DNA of 64,000 nucleotides from Shewanella livingstonensis (GCF_003855395.1 NZ_CP034015.1:878001-942000), one strand, 5' to 3'; shown: positions 18,627 to 28,533, numbered from the stretch's first letter. A program made the numbers and translations. Notes: generated from the sequence alone by a model not told the origin.

Positions 18627-18775
18627 AACCGAGCTCCTTTTGTTTAATTGCAATCATTATGACAACGGGATCTCACCTAGTTATCGCCAAATTATCACAA
18701 AAGTTTAACATCGTTAACTTAGCGATAATAACGTGTGATATGGTGTGCTAAAACCAACAATAATAAACATTGATT

Positions 18776-19327
18776 ATGATTAGACAACTGACTCACGCTG
18801 ACTTTGACGCAGTGATCAACTTAGGTGAAATTGTTCACGGCAGTGGCTATATGGATTTGGCTGAACTGACGGCGATTTATCACAAAGGCATTAAAAATGG
18901 CATAAATGCCAATTTTGTTGCCATAGAAAATGAACAACTTATTGGCTTTCGGTTAACGTATGCCGCAGGGCAATGGCCGCAAGATCAGTGGTGCACCGTT
19001 GATCAGTGGGGCGTAGCATTTGAGGATGTGTGTTATTTCAAATCAAACACCATTGCTGAATCAGCTCGTGGCCAAGGGCTTGGCGGGGAATTATTAGCGG
19101 CATCTAAGGCAGCGGTTATTGCTCAAGGCGCTAAAGCTGGGGTGAGCCATTTATGGCAACAAAGCCCTAATAATGCGGCTGTGCGTTACTTTACTAAAGC
19201 GGGCGGTCAATTAATTAAGCAACATCCGCAACGCTGGCACCAACGCTATATGGGCGAAGATTACATTTGCGTGTTATGCGGGGAAGATTGCCATTGTGAT
19301 GCCTGTGAAATGCTATTGGTTTTTTAG
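18776..19327 (+). CDS. GNAT-family N-acetyltransferase with Cys-rich C-terminal tail
   Basis: 183 residues from the ATG at 18776; a TTG two codons earlier is less likely. The acetyl-CoA-binding motif is AESARGQGLGGELLAASKAAV, followed by the terminal NNAAVRYFTKAGG helix-strand. Unusually, the last 20 residues carry five cysteines and one histidine (CVLCGEDCHCDAC), a possible zinc-binding knuckle that most GNAT proteins lack. The substrate is unknown. The next gene, an FAD oxidoreductase, starts 37 bases later on the same strand, so they may be co-expressed. Confidence 0.82.
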   Translation: MIRQLTHADFDAVINLGEIVHGSGYMDLAELTAIYHKGIKNGINANFVAIENEQLIGFRLTYAAGQWPQDQWCTVDQWGVAFEDVCYFKSNTIAESARGQGLGGELLAASKAAVIAQGAKAGVSHLWQQSPNNAAVRYFTKAGGQLIKQHPQRWHQRYMGEDYICVLCGEDCHCDACEMLLVF

Positions 19328-19364
19328 TCGGATTTACTCATTTTAATATAATAAGAAGCGCAAT

Positions 19365-20705
19365 ATGTACGATCCATTGGTTAACTCTTATCCTAACAAG
19401 CAAACCTTTGCTCCCAGTTACTGGGCCAGCACCCAAGCATTACCTGCGCCGAATAAGCCGCTATCGGGTCGACAACAAACCGATGTGGCTATTATTGGTG
19501 GCGGCTACACTGGCTTGTTAACCGCATACTATTTAGCCACCGAGTTTAATATCGATTGCCAGGTATTAGAGGCTAATCAGGTCGGTTTTGGTGCTAGCGC
19601 TCGCAATGCCGGTTTTGTATTAAAAGGTTCGGGCCGGTTAGGCTATGCCGCCATGACTCAGCGCTGGGATTTAGCCACCACCAAAGGTATTTATGATGAA
19701 TTTACCCAAGCGGTAGCCAGAGTTGATGGCTTAATCAAACAGCATAATATTGCCTGTGAGCCGCAAGAAGCAGGGTATTTAAAAGTCGCTCATAATCCCA
19801 AGGCGCTAGTGTCATTGCAAAACGCTGCTAATTATATTCAGCAACACTTGGCCGGTAGCCAAGATTCAGACGCTGAGTTTATTTCAAGCCAAGACTTTCG
19901 GGCGCACTATTTAGATCATCATCAAGCTTATGGCGCGCTGCGTTTAAAAGACGGTTTTGGTTTAAACCCGCTTAAGCTACTGCTTGGTTATAAGTCGATG
20001 GTGCAGGCTCAAGGTGTGACCATTTCTGAACAGTCGTGTGTGCTAGATTGGATTGAAGAGGATGGCAAGCATCGTTTAATCACCGACCAGGGCGAGTTGA
20101 TTGCTAATAAGGTCATTATGGCGGGTAACGCTTATACGCCTAAACGGTTTAATCAGCGCATAGACGATAAGTTTTTGCCGATATTAAGCAATGTAATTGT
20201 CACCGAGCAGCTTACCGCACAAGAGCTTGCTGAGGCGGGTTTGCATACCCACCAAGTGACCATGGATACTCGTATTTTAAAATACTACTACCGATTATTG
20301 CCCGACAACCGTTTATTGTTTGGTGGTCGCGGGGCGGTGTGGGGCAAAGATGCTGCTAATCCCGTTTATGGCGAGCGTTTAAAAATGGCGTTAAATAAGT
20401 GCTTTCCAAGCTTAACCCGTAAAGAGATTGCATATAATTGGACCGGATGGATTGCCGCAGCGATGGACGATATGCCCCATGTGTATAGCAAAGGTGGCGT
20501 GGGTTACAGTTTAGGATATTGCGGTGCGGGTGTGTCGTTTAGTAGCCAGGCGGCATATCGATTAGCACAAAGCATTGCGGGTGAAATTTTACCTAACTTG
20601 CCTATATATCAACAACCACTACCTAAATTCCCCTTTACCCAAGCAAGACGCCTTGGGCAATGGGGTTATTATCATTATGGCTGGTTAAAAGACCGTTTTG
20701 GTTAA
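19365..20705 (+). CDS. FAD-dependent amine/amino-acid oxidase, PuuB-like
   Basis: 446 residues, close to E. coli PuuB (426). N-terminal FAD dinucleotide-binding motif VAIIGGGYTGLLTAYYLA, a second FAD contact LEANQVGFGASARNAGFVLKG, and the C-terminal DAO-family segment YNWTGWIAAAMDDMPHV followed by GVGYSLGYCGAGVSFSSQAA. The N-terminal lead (SYWASTQALPAPNKPLSG) is typical of gamma-glutamylputrescine oxidases and their relatives. It probably oxidises a glutamylated or free polyamine or amino acid, giving an aldehyde and H2O2. No other puu gene is adjacent. A CGCCT...AGGCG inverted repeat lies just after the stop. Confidence 0.85.
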   Translation: MYDPLVNSYPNKQTFAPSYWASTQALPAPNKPLSGRQQTDVAIIGGGYTGLLTAYYLATEFNIDCQVLEANQVGFGASARNAGFVLKGSGRLGYAAMTQRWDLATTKGIYDEFTQAVARVDGLIKQHNIACEPQEAGYLKVAHNPKALVSLQNAANYIQQHLAGSQDSDAEFISSQDFRAHYLDHHQAYGALRLKDGFGLNPLKLLLGYKSMVQAQGVTISEQSCVLDWIEEDGKHRLITDQGELIANKVIMAGNAYTPKRFNQRIDDKFLPILSNVIVTEQLTAQELAEAGLHTHQVTMDTRILKYYYRLLPDNRLLFGGRGAVWGKDAANPVYGERLKMALNKCFPSLTRKEIAYNWTGWIAAAMDDMPHVYSKGGVGYSLGYCGAGVSFSSQAAYRLAQSIAGEILPNLPIYQQPLPKFPFTQARRLGQWGYYHYGWLKDRFG

Positions 20706-20739
20706 TCGCCTATTGCTAGATTAAAAGGCGATGTATTAG

Positions 20740-22239
20740 TTAACCGACAACTTCGCCTGTGCTTATTTTAGTTTCGTCTAACGGCTCAATTTTAAAATTA
20801 AAATAAGCATAAGATGCACTAATAAATGGACAGACTAAGTTAAAGAATGCGTAGGGCAGGTATGCAATAGTGGCTACGCCTAATGTGCTGGCCATAAAGG
20901 CACCACAGGTGTTCCAAGGTACTAACGGGCTAGTTACCGTAGCCGAATCTTCTAAGGCACGACTTAAATTAACCGCAGCCAACTTACGACGTGTGTATTC
21001 TACTTTTAACATTCTGCCGGGTAATACAATGGCAATGTATTGGTCTGCGGTAATGATGTTCGCGCCAATACATACCCCTAGGGTGGTAATAATCAAACTA
21101 GCAGTACCGGTTACTACAGTTAAAATACTTTCTAAAATACGGCTTAATAATCCTGTCACTTCCATTACGCCGCCAAACGCCATGGCGCAAAGAATAAGCC
21201 ACACAGTGGTCACCATACTGCTCATGCCGCCACGACTTAATAGGTTATCTAATACGGCATCACCTGTGTTGGCGACATAGCCGTCAAACATGGCTATCCA
21301 GATACCTTTGACGAGGGCGACAATGGGTAACAAGGTGTCGTCGTGCACAAAGGCTATTACGTTATCAAACTGAAATAATGCCGCGCAAATTGCACCTGCC
21401 AAAGTGCCTAATATTACTGTGGGAAATGCGGGCATTCTGCGATTCGCTAAATATAACACCACCAATAAAGGAATTAATAAATGCATTCCTGGGTTATAGG
21501 TAGAATCCAGTAACGCTAGCGTGTCTGTTAGTTGGTTTTCAATTGGTACAGCATCAGCGGTAAGGCCTAAAAAGGTAAAGCCGATAAGGGCGATAATAAT
21601 GCTGGGGACTGTGGTCCAGGTCATGTGGCGGATATGGCTAAAAATATCAGTACCGGCAACAGCTGGTGCAAGGTTGGTGGTGTCCGACATTGGCGACATT
21701 TTGTCACCAAAATAAGCGCCGCTAATAATAGCGCCGGCAGTAATGTTGACATCTAATCCCATAGCAGACGAAATACCCACTAAGGCAATACCAAGTGTTC
21801 CAGCCACAGTCCAAGAGCTACCGATACTGAGCGCAACAACCGCACATAATAAGCAACAAGCAGTATAGAAGTAGTCTGGATTAAGGATTTGCATACCATA
21901 GTAAATCATTGTCGGAACCGTACCGGCTAAAATCCAGGTGCCGATGAGTGAACCTACACTGAATAAGATCAGCAATGCGCCAGTGGCAACGCCAATACTT
22001 TTTACAATGCCGCGCTCCATTTGATTCCAGCTATAACCATTCTTATAACCGATGATCATTGCTATACACGCCGCTAATACTAATGCGATTTGGTTGGCAC
22101 CAGATGAGCTGTCTGACGAAAACAGATAAACGGCTGCCGCGAGCATAATAATAAGCGCAAAAACAGGGATAAGTGCATCGAGTAAAGTGGGTTTTTTGTG
22201 CTCGGGTGAAAACTGATTTGTTGGCGCCGATTGAGACAT
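20740..22239 (-). CDS. NhaC-family Na+/H+ antiporter
   Basis: 499 residues from the ATG at 22239, preceded by AAGGAAG at good spacing; the frame is open to 22272. Eleven or twelve membrane helices. NhaC-family signatures are visible: SIGSSWTVAGTLGIALVGI, ISGAYFGDKMSPMSDTTNLAP and SRALEDSATVTSPLVPWNTCG. Such carriers exchange Na+ for H+ (some act as malate/lactate antiporters) across the inner membrane. It is monocistronic and convergent with the FAD oxidase gene. Confidence 0.9.
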   Translation of the reverse strand: MSQSAPTNQFSPEHKKPTLLDALIPVFALIIMLAAAVYLFSSDSSSGANQIALVLAACIAMIIGYKNGYSWNQMERGIVKSIGVATGALLILFSVGSLIGTWILAGTVPTMIYYGMQILNPDYFYTACCLLCAVVALSIGSSWTVAGTLGIALVGISSAMGLDVNITAGAIISGAYFGDKMSPMSDTTNLAPAVAGTDIFSHIRHMTWTTVPSIIIALIGFTFLGLTADAVPIENQLTDTLALLDSTYNPGMHLLIPLLVVLYLANRRMPAFPTVILGTLAGAICAALFQFDNVIAFVHDDTLLPIVALVKGIWIAMFDGYVANTGDAVLDNLLSRGGMSSMVTTVWLILCAMAFGGVMEVTGLLSRILESILTVVTGTASLIITTLGVCIGANIITADQYIAIVLPGRMLKVEYTRRKLAAVNLSRALEDSATVTSPLVPWNTCGAFMASTLGVATIAYLPYAFFNLVCPFISASYAYFNFKIEPLDETKISTGEVVG

Positions 22240-22598
22240 ACTGCTTCCTTTGTTGTTATTATTTTTGACCAATATCTCATTCGTGTGAGTTGGCTAAGTG
22301 TTATCATAATAGGTTGTTAACTTATCTGTAACAGAAGCTTATCCTGACATAAAAATGCCTGTTAAGTCGAACATTGTTAGGCTTGGGGGATTATTTTTTG
22401 ATAGGGATGTCGCTATAGCTTTTGAGCAGTATGCTTGGTTAATTACTTTGGGTGGTTATATATGTTAGATATGTCAATTGATATGAATAAATAGCCGCTG
22501 AGGATATCTGGTGTGACCAGGAATATCCTCATAGAAACGTGTAGGTTTGGTCGGCCGATGGGCACAATACATCGCCATTGGTTAGTCAGTTATACAGA
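22240..22598. other. Intergenic region with a strong hairpin at 22500-22530
   Basis: About 360 bases with no supportable gene. GAGGATAT at 22500-22507 pairs with ATATCCTC at 22523-22530, enclosing CTGGT-GTG-ACCAG; it is not followed by a T run on either strand, so it is not an obvious terminator. The left part must hold the promoter of the antiporter gene. Confidence 0.5.
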
Positions 22599-22817
22599 TT
22601 ATTTATTTAAATGGTCAATAATGGCCTTTTCTGCATCTGCTTTAGTGGCTGTACCTTCAGCAATATTAATTTTATCTAGGGCTTTATGGCCTGTCATATC
22701 TTCTGCAATATGTAACCAATCAGGATGCCAATAGAAAGAGGTTCCTGAAAAAGTATCCCAATTGTGCACTCCCGATTTTTCACCCTGATAAATCAGGTCG
22801 CTGCTATTAAATTTCAT
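22599..22817 (-). CDS. Small conserved protein of unknown function
   Basis: 72 residues, hydrophilic, without signal or membrane segment. The sequence begins MKFNSSDLIYQGEKSGVH and contains aromatic-rich WDTFSGTSFYWHPDWLHIAED and a terminal helix (TKADAEKAIIDHLNK). It is preceded by a very strong ribosome binding site (GGAGG, 6 bases before the ATG), which supports a real and well-translated gene. Monocistronic. No family recognised with confidence. Confidence 0.75.
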   Translation of the reverse strand: MKFNSSDLIYQGEKSGVHNWDTFSGTSFYWHPDWLHIAEDMTGHKALDKINIAEGTATKADAEKAIIDHLNK

Positions 22818-23026
22818 TTAATCCTCCAATAATCATTACGATTAGGTTATATAAAGTATTAGGGTAAAGTATTAGGAATTCGACAGACTAAAAATATAAC
22901 CCAATTCCTTTCCATCTATTAGGTTGCGCCTTGATATGAGTTATTTTTGTGATCTGAGTCAATAAATGGCAGATTATTAATAATCTAAACGGTAATTAAT
23001 CTTTGAAGCAACATTCTAATAATTAA

Positions 23027-23060
23027 AAAATCCTTGTGATGGCAACATCACAAGGATTTT
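23027..23060. terminator. Bidirectional terminator downstream of purD
   Basis: AATCCTTGTGATG (23029-23041) pairs with CATCACAAGGATT (23046-23058), 13 bp perfect, loop GCAA, with A and T runs on both sides. It ends the purH-purD transcript. Confidence 0.92.
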
Positions 23061-23087
23061 TGACGAACTAAAAGTGAATTAACACTA

Positions 23088-24389
23088 TTATCCTTTAGTT
23101 TGCTCACGGGCAATGGCGCGATAAGCTATATCGGTACGAAAATACACATCATCCCAGTGGATAGTATTAACTAATGCGTAAGCTGCTTGCTGCGCTTGGG
23201 TGACTGTGTTGCCTAAAGCAGTGGCACATAATACGCGGCCACCGTTAGTGACAGCATGGCCATCTTTTATACGAGTACCAGCATGGAACACTTTACCGTT
23301 GGTGTCGCCAAGGGTTAGGCCGTCAATCACATCGCCTTTGTTATACGCATCAGGATAACCACTGGCTGCCATTACCACGCCAACCGCTGCACGAGGATCA
23401 AACTCTGCAGTGACTTTATCTAACTCACCACGAGTGGCAGCTAAGCAAAGCTCAACAATATCAGACTGTAAGCGCATCATGATTGGCTGCGTTTCTGGGT
23501 CGCCAAAGCGGCAGTTATACTCAAGAACTTTGGCGCTGCCATCAGGTGAAATCATTAGGCCTGCGTATAAAAAGCCTGTGTAGACGTTGCCTTCAGCGGC
23601 CATACCATCAACGGTTGGGCGAATAACATGAGCGATAGTCCAGTCATGTACTGCTTGAGTCACTACTGGCGCAGGTGAATATGCCCCCATTCCACCAGTG
23701 TTAGGGCCGTAATCGCCGTTGTCACGTGCTTTATGGTCTTGGCTGGTGGCCATTGCTAAGATATTTTTGCCGTCTACCATCACGATAAAGCTGGCTTCTT
23801 CGCCTTTTAAAAATTCTTCAATCACCACGCGAGAACCCGCATCACCAAACTTATTGCCAGCGAGCATATCGTCAATCGCGGCATCCGCTTCTGCTTGGTC
23901 TGCGGCAATAATCACGCCTTTACCCGCCGCTAAGCCGTCGGCTTTAATCACCACTGGAAAACCTGTTTTAGCGGTTAATGTTGCCGCATAAGCTTTAGCC
24001 GGTGCAATTTCAGTGAAGTTTGAGTAATCAGCCGTTGGAATATTGTGACGGGCTAAAAAATCTTTAGTAAAAGCTTTTGAAGACTCAAGCTGCGCTGCGC
24101 CTTTTGTAGGACCAAAAATGGCTAAACCAGCTGCATTAAAGGCATCAACTACGCCTAGTGATAATGGCACTTCTGGGCCGACAATCGTAATCGCAATGGC
24201 ATTGTCTTTAGCAAACGCGACTAAAGCGTCAATTTGCTCAACATCTATGGCCACGTTTTCTAATTTGGGTTCTAAGGCTGTGCCAGCATTACCGGGGGCG
24301 ACAAACACTTTGCTAACTTGAGCAGACTGAGCCGCTTTCCAAGCTAGAGCATGTTCACGACCGCCACCACCAATGATAAGTACCTGCAT
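23088..24389 (-). CDS. purD: Phosphoribosylamine-glycine ligase (GAR synthetase)
   Basis: 433 residues, typical of PurD (E. coli 429). MQVLIIGGGGREHALAWKAA is the N-terminal Rossmann-like motif; VGPEVPLSLGVVDAF and the ATP-grasp core (VVIKADGLAAGKGVIIA, VVIEEFLKGEEASFIVMVDG, FLYAGLMISPDG, EYNCRFGDPETQP) follow. It condenses phosphoribosylamine with glycine using ATP in the second step of purine synthesis. The start follows AAGGAAT. It is the downstream partner of purH; the 244-base gap between them holds no gene. Confidence 0.97.
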   Translation of the reverse strand: MQVLIIGGGGREHALAWKAAQSAQVSKVFVAPGNAGTALEPKLENVAIDVEQIDALVAFAKDNAIAITIVGPEVPLSLGVVDAFNAAGLAIFGPTKGAAQLESSKAFTKDFLARHNIPTADYSNFTEIAPAKAYAATLTAKTGFPVVIKADGLAAGKGVIIAADQAEADAAIDDMLAGNKFGDAGSRVVIEEFLKGEEASFIVMVDGKNILAMATSQDHKARDNGDYGPNTGGMGAYSPAPVVTQAVHDWTIAHVIRPTVDGMAAEGNVYTGFLYAGLMISPDGSAKVLEYNCRFGDPETQPIMMRLQSDIVELCLAATRGELDKVTAEFDPRAAVGVVMAASGYPDAYNKGDVIDGLTLGDTNGKVFHAGTRIKDGHAVTNGGRVLCATALGNTVTQAQQAAYALVNTIHWDDVYFRTDIAYRAIAREQTKG

Positions 24390-24633
24390 CTTTATTCCTT
24401 TTATAGCTGCGCTATGTTGTCTATTTCTGCTTCAAGCATGCTCACTTATACTTATAAGCTCCGCGTGCTTTCATTGAACTAGAAAAAATAGCTATGCTCT
24501 AATTCGTTTAAACAAAATTTAAAAAGTATCGCTTGTTATCTATTTTTGCAAAAGTATTTAGCAAAAGCTCTTGGTAAAATATTTAGCTAAAAGCCTGATT
24601 GATAAGCGATACTCATATTTGATATTAGGTTTA

Positions 24634-26223
24634 TTAGTGGCGGAAGTGACGCATGCCAGTAAACACCATGGCCATACCGTGCTCGTCTGCTGCGGCGATG
24701 ATTTCTTCATCGCGAATTGAGCCACCGGGTTGGATGATACAACTAATACCTGCAGCTGCAGCGGCGTCAATACCATCACGGAATGGGAAGAAGGCATCTG
24801 ATGCCATTACTGAGTTTTCAACCACTAGGCCTTCGTCGGCTGCTTTAATACCCGCTATTTTAGCTGAATATACGCGGCTCATTTGGCCTGCACCGACACC
24901 AATGGTCATGCCGTCTTTGGCGTAAACAATGGCGTTAGATTTAACAAACTTAGCCACTTTCCAGCAGAACATTAAGTCTTTTAATTGTTCAGGGGTTGGT
25001 TGACGCTTAGAGACCACTTTAACGTCGGCTAAATCGACCATGCCTTGATCGCGATCTTGTACTAATAAACCGCCATTTACGCGTTTGTAATCTAGGTTGG
25101 TGGTTTTAGTATTCCACTCGCCACATTCGAGTAAACGCACGTTAGCTTTAGCGGCAATAATATCGCGTGCTGCTTGGCTCACTTTAGGCGCAATAATCAC
25201 TTCAACAAACTGACGGTCAACAATGGCCTGGGCCGTTTGTGCATCTAACTCCTGGTTAAACGCAATGATGCCACCAAACGCTGAGGTCGGGTCGGTTTTA
25301 AATGCACGGTCGTAAGCTTCTAATAAGTTAGCGCCTAATGCCACACCACAAGGGTTAGCATGCTTAACGATAACGCAGGCTGGGCCTTCAAACTCTTTTA
25401 CGCATTCCAGGGCTGAGTCTGTGTCGGCGATATTATTGTAAGACAGAGCTTTACCTTGTAACTGAATCGCGCTGGCAACAGAAGCTTCATCAATTTGGGG
25501 ATCAACATAAAATGCCGCTTTTTGATGGCTGTTTTCACCGTAACGTAAGTCTTGTTTTTTGACAAACTGACTGTTGAACGTACGTGGAAATGCTGAATCG
25601 TCATGGCATTCGTCGGTGCTGTGCGCCGGAACCATGGTACCAAAATAGTTAGCTATCATGCCGTCATACGCTGCAGTATGTTCAAACGCTGCAATGGCTA
25701 AGTCAAAACGCGTTTCTAAAGTAGTGCTGCCGTTGTTGGCTTGCATTTCTGCTATTACGCGACCGTAGTCTTTAGCGTTAACGACTATTGTTGTGTCTTT
25801 GTGGTTTTTAGCGGTGGAGCGAACCATGGTCGGGCCGCCAATGTCGATGTTCTCGACAGCGTCCGCTAAGGTGCAACCTGGTTTAGCAACGGTTTCTGCA
25901 AATGGGTACAAGTTAACTGCAACTAAGTCGATAGGCTTAATGGCATTTTGTTCCATGACGATTTCGTCAATACCGCGACGAGCTAAAATGCCGCCGTGAA
26001 TTTTTGGATGCAGCGTTTTAACGCGACCATCCATAATTTCAGGGTGACCTGTGTAGTCAGAAACTTCCATTACCGGGATATTATTGTCTGCAAGTAGCTT
26101 TGCAGTACCGCCCGTAGATAAGAGTTCAACACCTTGTGCATGCAGTGCTTGTGCAAACTCAAGTATTCCAGTTTTATCTGATACGCTTAATAGCGCGCGA
26201 CGAATTGGTCTGACATTATTCAT
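24634..26223 (-). CDS. purH: Bifunctional AICAR transformylase / IMP cyclohydrolase
   Basis: 529 residues, identical in length to E. coli PurH. The N-terminal MGS-like IMP cyclohydrolase domain begins [19 protein letters not shown] with [12 protein letters not shown]; the C-terminal formyltransferase domain contains [40 protein letters not shown] and the terminal [30 protein letters not shown]. It catalyses the last two steps to IMP. No convincing PurR operator was found in 26224-26548, which otherwise holds only promoter DNA of the two divergent units. Confidence 0.98.
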   Translation of the reverse strand: MNNVRPIRRALLSVSDKTGILEFAQALHAQGVELLSTGGTAKLLADNNIPVMEVSDYTGHPEIMDGRVKTLHPKIHGGILARRGIDEIVMEQNAIKPIDLVAVNLYPFAETVAKPGCTLADAVENIDIGGPTMVRSTAKNHKDTTIVVNAKDYGRVIAEMQANNGSTTLETRFDLAIAAFEHTAAYDGMIANYFGTMVPAHSTDECHDDSAFPRTFNSQFVKKQDLRYGENSHQKAAFYVDPQIDEASVASAIQLQGKALSYNNIADTDSALECVKEFEGPACVIVKHANPCGVALGANLLEAYDRAFKTDPTSAFGGIIAFNQELDAQTAQAIVDRQFVEVIIAPKVSQAARDIIAAKANVRLLECGEWNTKTTNLDYKRVNGGLLVQDRDQGMVDLADVKVVSKRQPTPEQLKDLMFCWKVAKFVKSNAIVYAKDGMTIGVGAGQMSRVYSAKIAGIKAADEGLVVENSVMASDAFFPFRDGIDAAAAAGISCIIQPGGSIRDEEIIAAADEHGMAMVFTGMRHFRH

Positions 26224-26460
26224 GTAGGTACAGGGTCCACTAGTTTGATTTTAAGGATCTTTCGTAAAACAGAGTCAGTTTAAGTCTGCTTTACCAAAGT
26301 CCCTCAGGTGTCTTTAAATGTTGAAACGCCTTCTTGAATGACTGTGTTGTGTTCCGGCGGACGTATTTTATCGTAAACCGCTTCTGTAAGGTGTTTTTTC
26401 TGCGTGATTTCACAATATTGAAATAAGAACAAAGATATATAAAATAATCATCAAAAACCC

Positions 26461-26492
26461 TTGACCTTAGATTTAACTCTAAGGTTTATACT
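26461..26492 (+). promoter_or_regulatory. MerR-type promoter/operator with 20-bp spacer
   Basis: TTGACC (-35, 26461-26466) and TATACT (-10, 26487-26492) are separated by 20 bp, the over-long spacing that MerR-family activators correct by DNA twisting. Between them is a perfect dyad ACCTTAGA-N6-TCTAAGGT (26464-26485), the form of a ZntR/CueR-type operator. It lies directly upstream of the MerR-family gene and permease, so metal autoregulation of the operon is expected. Confidence 0.85.
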
Positions 26493-26548
26493 CAGTTTAA
26501 ATTAAGATCATGTTGGGGTCATAAATTACCCTCAGCTGAGGTGACGAT

Positions 26549-27010
26549 ATGTATCGAATAGGCGAACTTTCTGCCTTGTACGACATTAAGGCAGACACAC
26601 TGCGGTTTTACGAAAAACACGGCTTGCTGTCGCCATCAAGCCGTTCTGATGCTGGATATCGTTTGTATAACCACAGCGATTCTGAACGACTTAAATTTAT
26701 TTTACGTGCTAAGGCTGTGGGGTTTTCACTTAACGACATTGCCGATTTATTGTCTATTGAAGTTGATAAGTCAAACCGGGCATGTGCTGAAGTTAAAGGC
26801 TTAGTGGATACCAAGCTTGAGCAAGTAGAGGCCAAATTAGCTGAGTTACAACATTTTGTTACCTCGTTAAAAAGTTTATCTAACACGTGTTGTGGCGGAC
26901 CCGATAGCGCAGAGCATTGTTCGATACTTGAAGCGTTAGAGTCGTCTGATAAACATATTATTGCTAAAAAAGAACATCATCATTTTGCTCATTCGGGTCA
27001 CAAGGACTAA
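26549..27010 (+). CDS. ZntR-like Zn(II)-responsive MerR-family regulator
   Basis: 153 residues. MerR winged-helix N-terminus (YRIGELSALYDIKADTLRFY, then GYRLYN) and a long dimerisation helix. Metal ligands known for E. coli ZntR are kept at identical positions: Cys79, Cys114, Cys115 and Cys124 (CAEVKG; NTCCGG; HCSILEALE). The His119 ligand is Asp119, with His123 as a possible substitute, and the C-terminus adds a His-rich tail (EHHHFAHSGH). Zinc or a similar soft divalent metal is the likely inducer. It runs 2 bases ahead of the permease gene and behind its own dyad promoter. Confidence 0.88.
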   Translation: MYRIGELSALYDIKADTLRFYEKHGLLSPSSRSDAGYRLYNHSDSERLKFILRAKAVGFSLNDIADLLSIEVDKSNRACAEVKGLVDTKLEQVEAKLAELQHFVTSLKSLSNTCCGGPDSAEHCSILEALESSDKHIIAKKEHHHFAHSGHKD

Positions 27011-27012
27011 CT

Positions 27013-28533
27013 ATGTTATTGACCAATTTTATGCACTTATTTTTAGAATCTGCCCCATGGTTATTATTGGGTTTAGTATTGGCTGGGTTGTTAAAAGTCT
27101 TTGTGCCGATGGCATGGATGCAAAAACAACTGGGCGGTCATGGCATGAAAACCGTAGTGAAAGCAGCGTTATTAGGCGCGCCTTTACCTTTATGCTCGTG
27201 TGGTGTTATCCCCGCAGCAGTTGGTTTACGTCGAGCTGGCGCGTCAAAGGCGGCAACAACATCATTTTTAGTGTCTACACCCGAAACCGGTGTTGATTCT
27301 ATTACGGTATCGTATGTATTACTTGGGCCTTTTATGGCAATTGTGCGCCCAATAGCGGCGATTACCAGTGCGATTGTAGCGGGTTTATTGGTGGGGCGTG
27401 ATGACGATGACGGCATTCCTGCGTCAGCAACGACTAAAGCACAAACGGCAAATGATTTAGCAGCAGAGACCAAAGTGGTTGCTTCATGTTGTGGGTCTAA
27501 ATCGACGGCTAAAGTGACATCTACTTTTGAAGCTACAGTTACATCCACACCAAGCGCTAGCACCATGCAAAATGCGAGCGTGAAAATGACTGCGATTAAG
27601 CCTGAGTCGGTGTTAAGCCCAATAGCTTCTTTACGACCTTTAGCTGTCGATGCTGCGCCAAAGCAAAGCAGTTGTTGTAGTAGTAAAGCAGCAGTAGGCA
27701 TTCAAGCTGTTGAGGCTAAAGCTGAGCCTAAGGGTGAGGGATGTTATAGCACTAAAATCAACGCTGAAGATAAAGTTGAAACGGTTAAATCCAGCTGTTG
27801 TAGTAGCAAAGCTAAGCCGCAAGTGGAAGCGGTGGCAACAAGCAGTTGTTGCGCATCAAAATCAGCTCCAGCAACGACAAGCCAACAATCTGTAGCCAGT
27901 CGTGATGAAGCCAGTTGCTGCGCATCGACTCAAGATATGGCAACAGAGTTGAAGCACAACAGTGTATTCAGCCGAGTGTTAACGGGGTTGCATTATGCGG
28001 CTACTGACTTGATCAAAGACACCACTGTATGGTTACTCGTAGGGCTATTTTTTGCAGCCTTAGTACAGACCTATGTGCCCGCTGACTTTTTAGTTAAGTG
28101 GGGTGATGGTGTTTTAGCGATGTTAGTGATGGTGTTAGTGTCGATCCCTATGTATATCTGCGCCACGGCCTCAACGCCTATTGCTGCCGGTTTACTATTA
28201 GCTGGCGTGTCACCTGGTGCGGTACTGGTATTTATGATGGCAGGACCAGCGACCAACATTGCTACTTTGGGTGTGGTGACTAAGGAGCTAGGTAAACGCG
28301 CTTTATTTGGTTATTTAGGTGGCGTAATTGGGGTCGCGTTGGTATTTGGTGTGCTGGTCAATTATCTGGTCGATACTTTTGGTTTTGAAGTGATGCCACA
28401 AATTGGCGAAGAACATGCTTTATTACCTGAAGGTGTCGTTGCTGTTTCGGGAATTATACTGGCGGTGTTAATGGCCAAAGTATTATGGGATATGATCCCT
28501 AAAGGTAACAAAGAGAAAAGCTGTTGTTCATAG
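27013..28533 (+). CDS. DUF318/ArsP-type permease with a Cys-pair-rich central loop
   Basis: 506 residues. Two homologous membrane blocks (about residues 1-128 and 325-495) of the permease/ArsP_1 family, the first with LGAPLPLCSCGVIPAAVGLR (Cys61, Cys63) and TSFLVSTPETGVDS, the second with ICATASTPIAAGLLLAG and FMMAGPATN. Between them is a cytoplasmic-looking loop of about 190 residues carrying vicinal Cys pairs at 159/160, 221/222, 262/263, 279/280 and 302/303, mostly in SCCxSK-like repeats, plus a pair at 504/505 by the C-terminus. It is co-transcribed with a ZntR-like regulator, so metal(loid) export is likely; the substrate is not known. Confidence 0.88.
   Translation: MLLTNFMHLFLESAPWLLLGLVLAGLLKVFVPMAWMQKQLGGHGMKTVVKAALLGAPLPLCSCGVIPAAVGLRRAGASKAATTSFLVSTPETGVDSITVSYVLLGPFMAIVRPIAAITSAIVAGLLVGRDDDDGIPASATTKAQTANDLAAETKVVASCCGSKSTAKVTSTFEATVTSTPSASTMQNASVKMTAIKPESVLSPIASLRPLAVDAAPKQSSCCSSKAAVGIQAVEAKAEPKGEGCYSTKINAEDKVETVKSSCCSSKAKPQVEAVATSSCCASKSAPATTSQQSVASRDEASCCASTQDMATELKHNSVFSRVLTGLHYAATDLIKDTTVWLLVGLFFAALVQTYVPADFLVKWGDGVLAMLVMVLVSIPMYICATASTPIAAGLLLAGVSPGAVLVFMMAGPATNIATLGVVTKELGKRALFGYLGGVIGVALVFGVLVNYLVDTFGFEVMPQIGEEHALLPEGVVAVSGIILAVLMAKVLWDMIPKGNKEKSCCS

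Noticed and set aside
22500..22530. Hairpin as an intrinsic terminator
   Set aside because: No U run on either strand.
26224..26548. PurR operator upstream of purH
   Set aside because: No ACGCAAACGTTTGCGT-like palindrome is visible; only partial resemblance to half sites.
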